This document shows, piece by piece, positions 1 through 7,288 of a DNA stretch of 17,221 nucleotides. Position 1 is the first letter of the stretch; every line of letters begins with the position of its first letter. This stretch comes from CALCTE01 sp045627885 (lineage in GTDB: Bacteria > Bacillota > Clostridia > Oscillospirales > CAG-272): positions 1-17,221 of the forward strand of contig JAZQOM010000052.1 of the NCBI GenBank assembly GCA_045627885.1, written 5' to 3'. Below the pieces are notes generated by a model, which saw nothing but the letters and a program-made list of their open reading frames with translations, searched no databases and was not told the origin of the DNA. Position numbers and translations under genes: made by a program.

Positions 1-4
1 GTGC

Positions 5-180
5 GTGATGTTTCCTTCGGAAGTGATGTGTGCGGCGGCGCGTGGGAGGGGTTCCCGGAAGCGAGCTTGCCGAGTCTTGGGGGTTCCCGTGAGTGGAACA
101 CATCACATCACTTTTGCAAAGCAAAAACATCACTTCGAGTATAACGAGCAACATCACTTGCCCGTTAGGGCAAACAACAC
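5..180. repeat. Hairpin-spaced heptamer repeat array (GTGATGT / ACATCAC)
   Basis: The heptamer GTGATGT occurs at 5-11 and 23-29. Its reverse complement ACATCAC occurs at 100-106, 105-111, 127-133 and 151-157, with a variant ACAACAC at 174-180. Most spacers are short hairpins: TTCC-TTC-GGAA (12-22), GTTCC..GGAAC (83-99), TTTTGC-AAA-GCAAAA (112-126), an imperfect TCG..CGA (135-147) and TTGCCC-GTTA-GGGCAA (158-173). The stretch 30-82 is G-rich, repeats GGGGTTCCCG and shows no coding sense. Orientation flips inside the array, so the whole element is roughly inverted around 30-99. It may continue left of the window. I recall similar arrays from gut Clostridia genomes, but I know no established name or function. 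Confidence 0.75.
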
Positions 181-243
181 TATAAATATTATGATATTCC
201 GTAGTATATTTTTAATAAAACATATTTTTTCTCAAAAAAACTA

Positions 244-272
244 TTGAATTTTGGTAATATTTCCTTTATAAT
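244..272 (+). promoter_or_regulatory. Sigma-A-type promoter of the diguanylate cyclase gene
   Basis: TTGAAT (244-249), a 17-bp spacer and a perfect TATAAT (267-272) precede the cyclase start at 330. The predicted 5' untranslated region is about 50 nt, too short for a second c-di-GMP aptamer. The stretch between the repeat array and this promoter (181-243) is AT-rich with nothing else recognisable. Confidence 0.75.
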
Positions 273-329
273 ATCTATAGGTAAACGGTATATGTACTTG
301 CCGATTCTTATTTTTGAAGAAGATATTAT

Positions 330-1424
330 ATGACAAGAAAAACAAATACTTTCACAAGACGCCTTACGCGTGATTTGAATGATGATATCTCGAATAATAA
401 ACTGTTTTGCATAGTAACATATTCCGCACTCGGTCTTGTTTCGCTTTTTATGACCGTGATGAATATTGTTACTGACCAAAAGGTTTATCTCACAATATGC
501 ACTGCTTTATTTGCTGTTTTGTGCGGTGTCAATATCATTCTTGCACTGTTCGGCAAAACCGGAAACATCATAGCTAAAACTCTGTTTGCGATTGAAGTAA
601 TTGCCATGTTTACATTTTTCCTTGTATCGGGCAATCCGGAAGGCTTCAGCGCAATATGGATATGTATGCTTCCGTCGGTAGGTATGTTCTTCTTCAACCG
701 ATTCAGAGGAACGCTTATCTGCTTTGCAATGTTCCTTATTATGATATTCTTCCTGTGGACGGACTTCGGTCAGACGCTTTTGCTGTACCCGTACAACGCC
801 GTCTTTAAGATGCGCTTCCCGATTCTTTTTGTTGCGTTCCACCTGCTTGCGTATCTGCTTGAAACGCTTCGTGTAAGCGCGTTCAGAGAGATGAGGGAGA
901 TGGAGCAGCATTACAAAGAGCTTTCGATTCGCGACCCACTTACAAAGATGTATAATCGTCAGGGTATGTACGGTCACCTCGAGCACAATTCGCACTTTCA
1001 CGAGCGCGACCGGATTGGCGTCGTAATGTTTGATATTGACCATTTTAAGGATGTCAACGACCAATACGGTCACAATGCGGGCGATGTTGTTCTTTCAAGA
1101 TTCGCGGAGATTATAAAGGCTAATCTCCACGCCGTTGTCTGCCGCTGGGGCGGTGAGGAATTTGTGGCTGTCTTCGCAGACGACGATGTCAGCAAGGAAC
1201 AGATTTTTTCAGTTAAAGAATTGGTGAAAAACGAGCCGTTTTTCGATGAGGGCAAGGAATTCCACATCACGACGAGCATCGGTGTAGTGAGTGAATACAA
1301 TTTCAATGTAGCAAATATAGACTCTCTTATTGATAAAGCCGACAAGGCATTATATGTTGCAAAGAACAGCGGACGCAATCAGGTGGTCTTTTATCACGAT
1401 ATCGCCGAGATTTCTGAAGATTGA
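330..1424 (+). CDS. Membrane-bound diguanylate cyclase (GGDEF domain)
   Basis: This enzyme condenses two GTP into c-di-GMP at the membrane. The 364-residue protein has about six hydrophobic segments (near residues 26-47, 53-75, 81-100, 107-122, 127-144, 162-180), then a charged linker helix and the typical domain entry DPLTKMYNR near 202. The catalytic domain keeps the metal-binding aspartate (D235 in MFDIDHFKDVND) and the active-site motif as RWGGEEF (272-278), an accepted GGDEF variant. The product-inhibition I-site RxxD, expected five residues upstream of GGEEF, reads NLHA, so canonical feedback inhibition is probably absent. The N-terminal membrane domain matches no sensor family I can name. 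The start at 330 has only a weak upstream purine run (GAAGAAG). A c-di-GMP riboswitch begins just after the stop, followed by a phosphodiesterase gene. Family assignment is firm; the signal sensed is unknown. Confidence 0.95.
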   Translation: MTRKTNTFTRRLTRDLNDDISNNKLFCIVTYSALGLVSLFMTVMNIVTDQKVYLTICTALFAVLCGVNIILALFGKTGNIIAKTLFAIEVIAMFTFFLVSGNPEGFSAIWICMLPSVGMFFFNRFRGTLICFAMFLIMIFFLWTDFGQTLLLYPYNAVFKMRFPILFVAFHLLAYLLETLRVSAFREMREMEQHYKELSIRDPLTKMYNRQGMYGHLEHNSHFHERDRIGVVMFDIDHFKDVNDQYGHNAGDVVLSRFAEIIKANLHAVVCRWGGEEFVAVFADDDVSKEQIFSVKELVKNEPFFDEGKEFHITTSIGVVSEYNFNVANIDSLIDKADKALYVAKNSGRNQVVFYHDIAEISED

Positions 1425-1435
1425 TTCGGCGCAAA

Positions 1436-1526
1436 TTCAGTTGAATATTCGGCAAACCGTACGAAAGTGCGGGACGCAAAGCCATGGTGTCTAAACGATT
1501 ATCGTATGACTGACCGGTTGCAACAC
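1436..1526 (+). ncRNA. c-di-GMP-I (GEMM-I) riboswitch aptamer
   Basis: The conserved blocks of the class I c-di-GMP aptamer are present in order: GGCAAACC (1451-1458), a small stem closed by a GAAA tetraloop (CGAAAG, 1462-1467), GGGACGCAAAGCC (1471-1483), the CTAA element (1491-1494), and a 3' TGAC..CCGGTTGC block (1507-1521). A possible closing helix pairs GTTG (1440-1443) with CAAC (1521-1524). The 3' end of the aptamer lies inside the 5' arm of the following terminator, so folded aptamer and terminator should exclude each other. That predicts a switch that turns on when c-di-GMP binds, but this is inference. The aptamer starts about 12 nt after the cyclase stop, leaving no room for a promoter in the gap, so it probably controls read-through of the cyclase transcript into the EAL gene. 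Confidence 0.9.
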
Positions 1527-1558
1527 ATATAATTGTTATGTTGCAATCGGTTTTTTTT
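1513..1558 (+). terminator. Riboswitch-controlled intrinsic terminator
   Basis: The arm ACCGGTTGCAAC (1513-1524) pairs with GTTGCAATCGGT (1540-1551) with one G-U wobble and a 15-nt loop. Eight T residues follow (1551-1558). The 5' arm is shared with the 3' end of the c-di-GMP aptamer. The ribosome binding site AAAGGA of the next gene starts at 1562, right after the T-run. Confidence 0.88.
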
Positions 1559-1576
1559 AAGAAAGGATAGCATATT

Positions 1577-3013
1577 ATGGAACTTTTTGCAGGCATTATT
1601 CACGCGGCGGCAGGTAATGGCACAAGCGGATTCTTCTCGAAATACGGTATTTATTTTTGCATTTTGCTTGCTGTTATAGTTGTTGTTTTAATTGCTTTGC
1701 TTATTATAATCAAACGCAAGAATTCACATTCTCTGCCGCTTTCCGATGCAGTATCGTTTGAGGGGCTCGGCAACAATCGCAGTGCAAAAGTCTATTTCAA
1801 CACATCCGAGCACTCCGCGGCAAATACGCTTTGCCTTGCTTATGTCGCGATAGATATGCCGCGCTACAACAGAATATACAACGCAGAAAGACTTAAAGAT
1901 ATGCAGAAGCGTCAAGAGGAGCTTATTTCTTCCTCCTTTGACGGCACAGACTATGTTGCCAAAAGCGGCGATAACGCGTATATCATCGGTATTTCCTGCG
2001 AAAACGGTTTACTTGCACAACAGAGAATCAACAAATTTGCCGATAGCCTAAATCAGAAAGAAGCAGAATATTATAAAAAGCAGATTACTCCTTTCCACGC
2101 CGGTATATGCCTTGCAAATGAAGATACAAACAACTTTAACAAGCTTATTCACAATGCCGTTCTGGCATTTAATCACGCCTGCGAGAACAATATGACCGTG
2201 TATGTTTGCACAAGAGAACTAATTTCGAGCGAAGCGTACAGGCAATCTTTGCGCGAAAAGCTTACAAGCGCAATAGACAATAATGAATTTGAGATGTTCT
2301 TGCAGTTTATATTCAACGCCGAAAAGGGCAAATTTACTTGCGCCGAAGTGCTTTCGCGCTGGAATAATCCGACTGAAGGATTTTTAATGCCGGCTTATTA
2401 CATAAACGATATGCGCACAACGGGCGTTATAACAAAATTCGATATGTATATGCTTGACAAAACCTGCCGTCAGCTTGAAGAATGGAAAGAAGGGCCTTTT
2501 GCCGATTTGAGGCTTTCCTGCAACATAACCCGCGTTACGATTTCCGCACCGGATTTCGCGCATGAGTTCCAAAACATCGTAAAGAAATACAAGTTCGACC
2601 ATTCGCGCCTTATGCTCGAAATTACGGAAGATGCGCTTATCGACAAAGAAATCGCTGTCAAGAATATTGTTACCTGCAAAAACGAGGGCATCGGTATAGC
2701 AATAGATGACCTCTGTGCCGGTCATTCAACTCTCGAGGATATCAGCGACTATCCGATAGACCAGGTAAAGCTCGACAGAAATGTTGTTGTCAACAGCTCG
2801 ACGGAGCGCGGCAATACGCTGCTTAAGGAGCTTATCAGTATGGCTCATCAGCTCAATCTTGAGGTTGTCTGCGAAGGTGTCGAAACGGAAGAACAGCTCA
2901 ATACGGTCGGAAACGACGGTTGCGATTTTGTTCAGGGGTATTATTATTCCTATGTATTTCCGCTTTCGGAAGCTAAAGACTATTATCTCAAATCATTTGA
3001 CAAGAAAGATTAA
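1577..3013 (+). CDS. Membrane-anchored c-di-GMP phosphodiesterase (degenerate GGDEF + EAL)
   Basis: This enzyme is predicted to hydrolyse c-di-GMP to pGpG. The 478-residue protein has one transmembrane helix (about 25-45), a GGDEF-like domain (about 60-210) whose signature is reduced to SGDN (130-133), and a C-terminal EAL domain (about 225-475). The EAL residues are retained: E257 in EVLSRW (in place of EAL), N in NIT, E in LEITED, D377-D378 in DDLCAGHS, K and D in VKLD, E in CEGVET and Q in QGYYYS. Loop 6 is unusual, with DDLCAGHS where DDFGTGYS is typical. The degenerate GGDEF part cannot be catalytic and may bind GTP or regulate the EAL domain. The gene lies behind a c-di-GMP riboswitch-terminator and ends at a bidirectional terminator. 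Start ATG 1577 has AAAGGA nine bases upstream. Confidence 0.93.
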   Translation: MELFAGIIHAAAGNGTSGFFSKYGIYFCILLAVIVVVLIALLIIIKRKNSHSLPLSDAVSFEGLGNNRSAKVYFNTSEHSAANTLCLAYVAIDMPRYNRIYNAERLKDMQKRQEELISSSFDGTDYVAKSGDNAYIIGISCENGLLAQQRINKFADSLNQKEAEYYKKQITPFHAGICLANEDTNNFNKLIHNAVLAFNHACENNMTVYVCTRELISSEAYRQSLREKLTSAIDNNEFEMFLQFIFNAEKGKFTCAEVLSRWNNPTEGFLMPAYYINDMRTTGVITKFDMYMLDKTCRQLEEWKEGPFADLRLSCNITRVTISAPDFAHEFQNIVKKYKFDHSRLMLEITEDALIDKEIAVKNIVTCKNEGIGIAIDDLCAGHSTLEDISDYPIDQVKLDRNVVVNSSTERGNTLLKELISMAHQLNLEVVCEGVETEEQLNTVGNDGCDFVQGYYYSYVFPLSEAKDYYLKSFDKKD

Positions 3014-3040
3014 ATTCGGATATGATTTGCATAAAAAATT

Positions 3041-3073
3041 GCTGAAAAGAGAAATTCTCTTTTCAGCATTTTT
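3041..3073. terminator. Bidirectional terminator between the EAL gene and rbsD
   Basis: A 12-bp perfect stem (GCTGAAAAGAGA 3041-3052 with its complement 3056-3067) is followed by a T-run on the plus strand. It is preceded by AAAAAATT, which gives a U-run on the minus strand. It lies between the two convergent genes and can end both transcripts. Confidence 0.85.
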
Positions 3074-3075
3074 CT

Positions 3076-3474
3076 TTAATATGCGCAGCCGCATTGAAGA
3101 ATTACATTAGTATATCCCGTAAATTCTCCGGTGAGCACTATCGCAAGAGCATTTGCGCTCTGCTTTTTAAGCTCCGTGTGGGGAACATATTCGACCGGAA
3201 TGCCTTCGGGCAAAAGAGCGAGAGCTTTTTTGTGAAAATCAGGAGTAACCGTCAGTGCCTCTTGCGCGAAGGTTGCTTTTTCTACAACTATGTATTTCAG
3301 TATCTCCTCGAGCACATCAAGATACTTCGGGTCGCCGGGGCGCCAACCGAGGTCAACTCTTTCCACGCCTTTCGGTATCGGAAGTCCTGCATCACCTATG
3401 ACGAGTGTATCCATGTGGCGAAGTCTTGCGAGAACGCTTGCAAGTTGCGGATGAAATATTCCGCCTTTTAACAT
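3076..3474 (-). CDS. rbsD: D-ribose pyranase RbsD
   Basis: RbsD interconverts the pyranose and furanose forms of D-ribose so that ribokinase can use the sugar. The 132-residue product has the family opening MLKGGIFHPQL, the catalytic-region motif HMDTLVIGDAGLPIP and the C-terminal TGEFTGYTNVILQCG block, at normal family length. I chose ATG 3474 rather than the in-frame TTG at 3480, because AAAGGAGG at 3482-3489 sits seven bases upstream of the ATG and family members start with M-(K/L)-K-G-G. The gene stands alone: no ribokinase, ABC transporter or LacI regulator adjoins it, so it must serve sugar genes elsewhere. It has its own promoter and a bidirectional terminator. Confidence 0.94.
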   Translation of the reverse strand: MLKGGIFHPQLASVLARLRHMDTLVIGDAGLPIPKGVERVDLGWRPGDPKYLDVLEEILKYIVVEKATFAQEALTVTPDFHKKALALLPEGIPVEYVPHTELKKQSANALAIVLTGEFTGYTNVILQCGCAY

Positions 3475-3503
3475 AATCAAACCTCCTTTAATTTTATGAT
3501 ACG

Positions 3504-3532
3504 ATTATACAACATAAGTTCGGTTTTGTAAA
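3504..3532 (-). promoter_or_regulatory. Sigma-A-type promoter of rbsD
   Basis: On the minus strand, TTTACA (3527-3532), a 17-bp spacer and TATAAT (3504-3509) precede rbsD. The leader to the AAAGGAGG site is only about 15 nt, leaving no space for a riboswitch. Confidence 0.75.
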
Positions 3533-3587
3533 GATATGAAAGAAGTGTATTATATTATTGATTGCAACGCTTTTAACAGAATAAAAT

Positions 3588-3627
3588 AATTCCCGCAAGC
3601 CGCATAAGCGGTTTACGGGAATTTTTT
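3588..3627. terminator. Terminator of the hydrogenase operon
   Basis: The outer arms AATTCCCG (3588-3595) and CGGGAATT (3616-3623) enclose an inner GCCGC/GCGGT stem. On the minus strand this follows the hydrogenase stop at 3643 and runs into ATTATTTTATT. On the plus strand a T-run (3622-3627) follows, so it may work both ways. The rest of 3533-3642 shows nothing else. Confidence 0.8.
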
Positions 3628-3642
3628 GAGCTTTTTATGAGA

Positions 3643-5373
3643 TTATTTTAAGCTCCACTCGCTCTGCTTTGTGTGCAGGAGTTCATGAGACTTATGGGAG
3701 AGGGGCTTTTCGAAGAATTCCTTGTAAATTGCAAGGACATCGGGATTCTCGTGAGAGAAACGAAGCGTGTTTTCTCTGTCGAGCTTATAAAGTCTTTCGC
3801 CTCTTTCTACTGCAAGCTCGCTGCCGTCACAGATGGGCTGACCGCCGCCGCCTGCGCATCCGCCGGGGCAAGCCATTATTTCGATGAAATCGTAGGGAGC
3901 TTTTCCCGCTTTGACAAGCACGCAGAGCTTTCTTGCATTTGCAAGACCGCTTGCGGTTGCCGTGCGGACTGTAATTCCGTTTACATTGTATGTTGCTTCT
4001 CTTATGCCGGTATTGCCTTCGCCGCCTCTTACTGCCGCAAATGACTCAACATCGGGATTTTTGCCCGTGATGAGGAAGTATGCGGAACGAAGAGCCGCTT
4101 CCATAACGCCGCCTGTTGCTCCGAATATTACGGCTGCGCCCGTACCCGTGCCGAGAGGAGAATCGAATTCTCTTTCCTTAAGCTCTGCTATATTGATGTG
4201 GCTTTCGCGGAGCATTCTCGTAAATTCTCTTGTTGTGAGAACAAGGTCGACATCTTTTTCAGCCGCGTCATTGAGCTCGGGAACATCGCATTCGTATTTC
4301 TTTGCCGTGCAGGGCATAACGGAGATGCAGAATATCTTGTCGGGCTCAACGCCGAGCTTCTGTGCAAAGAATGACTTTGCGACAGAGCCGAACATCTGTT
4401 GAGGGCTCTTTGCGGTTGAAAGGTTATCGGCAAGCTCGGGATATTCGAGCTTCATAAATCTTACCCAACCGGGGCAGCAGGATGTGAACATCGGCATCTT
4501 AAACTTACCGGGATTGGTCATTCTTTCGATAAACTCAGAGCCTTCCTCCATAATAGTAAGGTCAGCCGTAAAGTTTGTATCAAAAACATAATCTGCGCCG
4601 AGAGCCTTTGCCGCAGCAGCCATACGCTTTTCGGTGGCAATTTCGGCAGGCAGTCCGAGACCGTCGCCCCATGCGGCTCTTACCGCGGGAGCAATCTGGA
4701 ATACCGTTATCTTTTCTTCATCTGCAAGCGCCTTGTATGCCTTTGCCGTATCATCTCTTGCAGTCAAAGCTCCGACGGGGCAGTGCGTGATACACTGACC
4801 GCAGAGTGAGCAGTTGATGTCTTTCATCTTGACGCCGCCGCGTACACCGACTTTGGTGTGAGCGCCGGAGCCGTTTACTTCCCATACATTGAGGCTCTGA
4901 ATTTTATCGCATACATTTACGCAACGCATACATTTGATGCACTTTTCATCGTCGCGGATAAGCGGGAAGCTCTTGCACCAGCTTGATTTGGGAAGCTTTG
5001 TTTCGTAGGGCATATCGTTTACATTGAGCTCTGCGGCAAGTGACTGAAGCGCGCAGTTGCCGTTTCTTATGCAAGTGGGGCAGTGGCAGCTATGCTGTGA
5101 AAGTATAAGCTGAACATTTGTCTTTCTCGCATTTCTCGCTCTCGGTGAGTCGGTTAATACCTCCATACCATCAGCGACAACGGTGTTGCAGGCGGCGGAA
5201 AGCTTATTTGCGCCTTTCACTTCAACAACGCATACACGGCAAGCGCCGATTTCGTTGAGTTCCTTGAAATAGCAGAGTGTGGGAATATTGATGCCGATAG
5301 TTTTTGCGGCTTCGAGTATAGTTGTTCCTTCTTTGACTTCGACATTTATGCCGTCAATAGTGAGCTTTACCAT
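3643..5373 (-). CDS. hydA: [FeFe] hydrogenase catalytic subunit, CpI-like
   Basis: The enzyme reduces protons or oxidises H2 at the H-cluster in the cytoplasm. The 576-residue protein has the CpI layout: an N-terminal [2Fe-2S] domain (C34, C45, C48, C62), a His-Cys [4Fe-4S] site (H94, C98, C101, C107), two [4Fe-4S] motifs (CIKCMRCVNVC from 145; CSLCGQCITHC from 188), then the H-cluster motifs TSCCPGW (C299, C300), MPCTAKK (C355, K358) and ACPGGCAGGGGQP (C502, C506). It ends with the small-subunit-like motif SHKSHELLHT. All cluster ligands and the proton-transfer cysteine C299 are kept, so it should be active if the HydEFG maturases exist elsewhere. The ATG overlaps the upstream oxidoreductase gene by seven bases and has AAAGGAGG upstream. 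It is the second gene of a two-gene operon whose partner is interrupted. Confidence 0.96.
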   Translation of the reverse strand: MVKLTIDGINVEVKEGTTILEAAKTIGINIPTLCYFKELNEIGACRVCVVEVKGANKLSAACNTVVADGMEVLTDSPRARNARKTNVQLILSQHSCHCPTCIRNGNCALQSLAAELNVNDMPYETKLPKSSWCKSFPLIRDDEKCIKCMRCVNVCDKIQSLNVWEVNGSGAHTKVGVRGGVKMKDINCSLCGQCITHCPVGALTARDDTAKAYKALADEEKITVFQIAPAVRAAWGDGLGLPAEIATEKRMAAAAKALGADYVFDTNFTADLTIMEEGSEFIERMTNPGKFKMPMFTSCCPGWVRFMKLEYPELADNLSTAKSPQQMFGSVAKSFFAQKLGVEPDKIFCISVMPCTAKKYECDVPELNDAAEKDVDLVLTTREFTRMLRESHINIAELKEREFDSPLGTGTGAAVIFGATGGVMEAALRSAYFLITGKNPDVESFAAVRGGEGNTGIREATYNVNGITVRTATASGLANARKLCVLVKAGKAPYDFIEIMACPGGCAGGGGQPICDGSELAVERGERLYKLDRENTLRFSHENPDVLAIYKEFFEKPLSHKSHELLHTKQSEWSLK

Positions 5374-7196
5374 TTTAATTCTCTGCCTCCTTTAAGAGCT
5401 GCGCAGCCGTAGTGGTCGCATCTCAAGCATCTTGAGCATTCCTGCATTGCTTCTTCGTTTGTCATGGGCTTTTCCATAAGCTCGAAGTCGCTCTTTCTCT
5501 TTTCTGCGGCGTGCTCGGTATTGTTGATTCTGCCGCAGGCGGGCTTGAACTTATAGCTTGCAACGGGAATATCGACAAGATTTTCGATATCCGTGTGGCA
5601 GCCGAGATATTCGTCAATGTTTGCGGCGGCAACCTTGCCGGCTTCTATTGCGCGAATGACGGTTGCGGGGCCTGTTGCACAGTCACCGCCAGTAAATACG
5701 CCGTCGAGATTTTCAACTGAGCCGTCGGGCTTTGCGATGAACTGTCCCCATTTTGTGGGAACTCCGAATGCCGTGAAGTGTTCGCTTTCGACTACCTGAC
5801 CTATTGCAACGATTATTACATCGCAGGGAACGAGTTCATCGGGAAGATTTGCGTTATAGGGCTTCGGACGGCCCTTTTCTACTTCTCCGATTACCTGAGG
5901 CTTTACGACGAGTCCGGTAACATTTCCGTTTTCGTCCGATTCTACTCTTACGGGAGCCTTAAGCGGGATAACCTCGCAGCCCTCTGCAACGGCGCCCTGA
6001 ATTTCTTCGGGAAGTGCGGTCATATCTTCCGCTCTTCTTCTGTAAATGCACTTTACGGATTTAGCGCCGAGTCTCATTGATGTTCTGGTTGCGTCCATCG
6101 CAACATTACCGCCGCCGACGATTACAACATTCTTACCCTTGAAGTCGGGCTTGTAGGAATCGCCGATGCCGCCGAGAAGCTCAACTGCGGAGAGAATTCC
6201 CTTGCTGTCCTCGCCTTCGATGCCGAGCTTTTTGTCGGAATGAGCACCGATTGAGATATATACGCTGTCGTACTGTTTTCTTATTTCTTCTATTGTGATA
6301 TCCTTGCCAATCTTTACGCCGAACTTAACCTCGATACCGAGTGAAAGGATTACATCAATGTCGGCATCAAGATATGCGTCGGGAAGACGGTAGCTCGGAA
6401 TTCCGTAACGGAGCATTCCGCCGAGTCTTGTTCTCTTCTCGAAGACGGTAACCTTATGTCACATAAGAGCAAGGTAGTATGCAGCGGTAAGTCCAGCAGG
6501 GCCGCCGCCTATGACCGCAACTGTCTTTCCTGTTGCGGGAGCCTTTTCGGGAGCGGGAACAGTTCCCGCGTTGTCTATCGCGTATCTCTTGAGACCTCTG
6601 ATGTTTACGGGTGCGTCAACAATGGTTCTGCGGCAGTGGCGTTCGCACGGATGCTCGCAAACAAGACCGCACACGGAGGGGAAGGGATTGTCTTTTCTTA
6701 TCACTCTTACTGCATCGGCGTATCTGCCTTCGCCCGTGAGTGCTATGTATGCCGGTATATCGACATGAGCGGGGCATTCCGCAGAGCACGGGATGCTTCC
6801 GAAATTAGAGGTGCACCTTGCACTGTCGATATGAGATTCATAGTCGTCTCTGAATGCAGTCATACCGTCCAAAACGAGCTTTGCCGCTTCGAAGCCTATG
6901 GCGCAGTCGGATGAATCCGCAATTGCCTTTGCCGTGTTTTCGATAATGTCGATGTCCTCCTTGCAACCGTCACCGTCGAGAAGCTTGTCAATCTTTTCGA
7001 CAAGTCTGTCAAGACCTACTCTGCAGGGGACGCATTTTCCGCAGCTCTGCGCAAGGCAAAGCTTGAGGAATGCAGATGTAAGCTCAACGGGGCAGTTGCC
7101 GACGGGTGATGCTTCCATTCTGCGGTCGAGACTCTTATAGAGAGTTCTGACAGTTTTTTCCGCTTTGCTTTGCGGAGTAACTTCAAGTCTGCTCAT
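5367..7196 (-). pseudogene. NuoF-C/GltD-like NAD(P)-FAD oxidoreductase, hydrogenase partner, interrupted by in-frame TGA
   Basis: This is one 609-codon gene cut by TGA at codon 246 (6459-6461) into a 245-residue N-terminal piece (6459-7196) and a C-terminal remainder whose first ATG is at 6416. The N-terminus is a NuoF C-terminal [4Fe-4S] domain (SCGKCVPC, C52/C55/C58, with C98). Next is a GltD-type Fe-S domain (C137, C141, C176, C180, C184, C188), then a FAD fold with VIGGGPAG near 229. The stop lies where relatives have glycine in LMGHKVTVFE. Beyond it the frame resumes with HKVTVFEKR, RLGGMLRYGIP, an NAD(P) motif VIVGGGNVAMD, a TGGDCATGP flavin motif and a C-terminal CSRCLRCDHYGC cluster. 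An intact protein would pass NAD(P)H electrons to the hydrogenase encoded 7 bp overlapping downstream. Start ATG 7196 has AAGGAG six bases upstream; an earlier ATG at 7238 lacks one. A real nonsense mutation and a sequencing error are both possible. Confidence 0.85.
6459..6461 (-). other. In-frame TGA interrupting the oxidoreductase gene
   Basis: The plus-strand TCA reads TGA on the coding strand, between ALM and HKVTVFE. One G-to-T change from GGA (glycine) would create it. The frame is unbroken on both sides, so this is a substitution rather than an indel. It lies in the centre of a 13-base palindrome TTATGTCACATAA (6454-6466 on plus), which is probably coincidental. No obvious SECIS-like stem-loop follows. 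Confidence 0.9.
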
Positions 7197-7251
7197 ATTT
7201 ATCTCCTTATTGTTTTTAGTGCCATTTGATAATGACACATATATTCAATTT

Positions 7252-7280
7252 ATTCTATCACCATTTGACAAGTTTTGCAA
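7252..7280 (-). promoter_or_regulatory. Probable promoter of the hydrogenase operon
   Basis: On the minus strand, TTGCAA (7275-7280), a 17-bp spacer and TAGAAT (7252-7257) lie about 56 bases upstream of the operon start at 7196. The -35 matches four of six positions and the -10 five of six. I see no clear Rex-type TTGTTAA..TTAACAA operator. Confidence 0.5.
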
Positions 7281-7288
7281 GCGCTATT

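Noticed and set aside
5..180. CRISPR array at the left edge
   Set aside because: The repeat unit is only seven bases, it changes orientation, and most spacers are short hairpins of unequal length; no cas gene is present.
5..247. 80-codon plus-strand frame over the repeat array
   Set aside because: It runs through the hairpin repeats and the AT-rich promoter approach, and its translation has no coding character.
3094..3471. 125-codon plus-strand frame opposite rbsD
   Set aside because: It is a shadow of rbsD, which has the family motifs, promoter and ribosome binding site on the minus strand.
6459..6461. Selenocysteine codon at the in-frame TGA
   Set aside because: Relatives have glycine, not cysteine, at this position, it is not a redox site, and the following bases give only a weak CTTC-GA-GAAG stem, not a convincing SECIS.
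6459..6461. Genetic code change (TGA read as glycine or tryptophan)
   Set aside because: TGA ends several clearly intact genes here (stops at 1422, 8938, 9926, 12998 and 13840, some in tight overlaps), so it is a normal stop codon in this genome.
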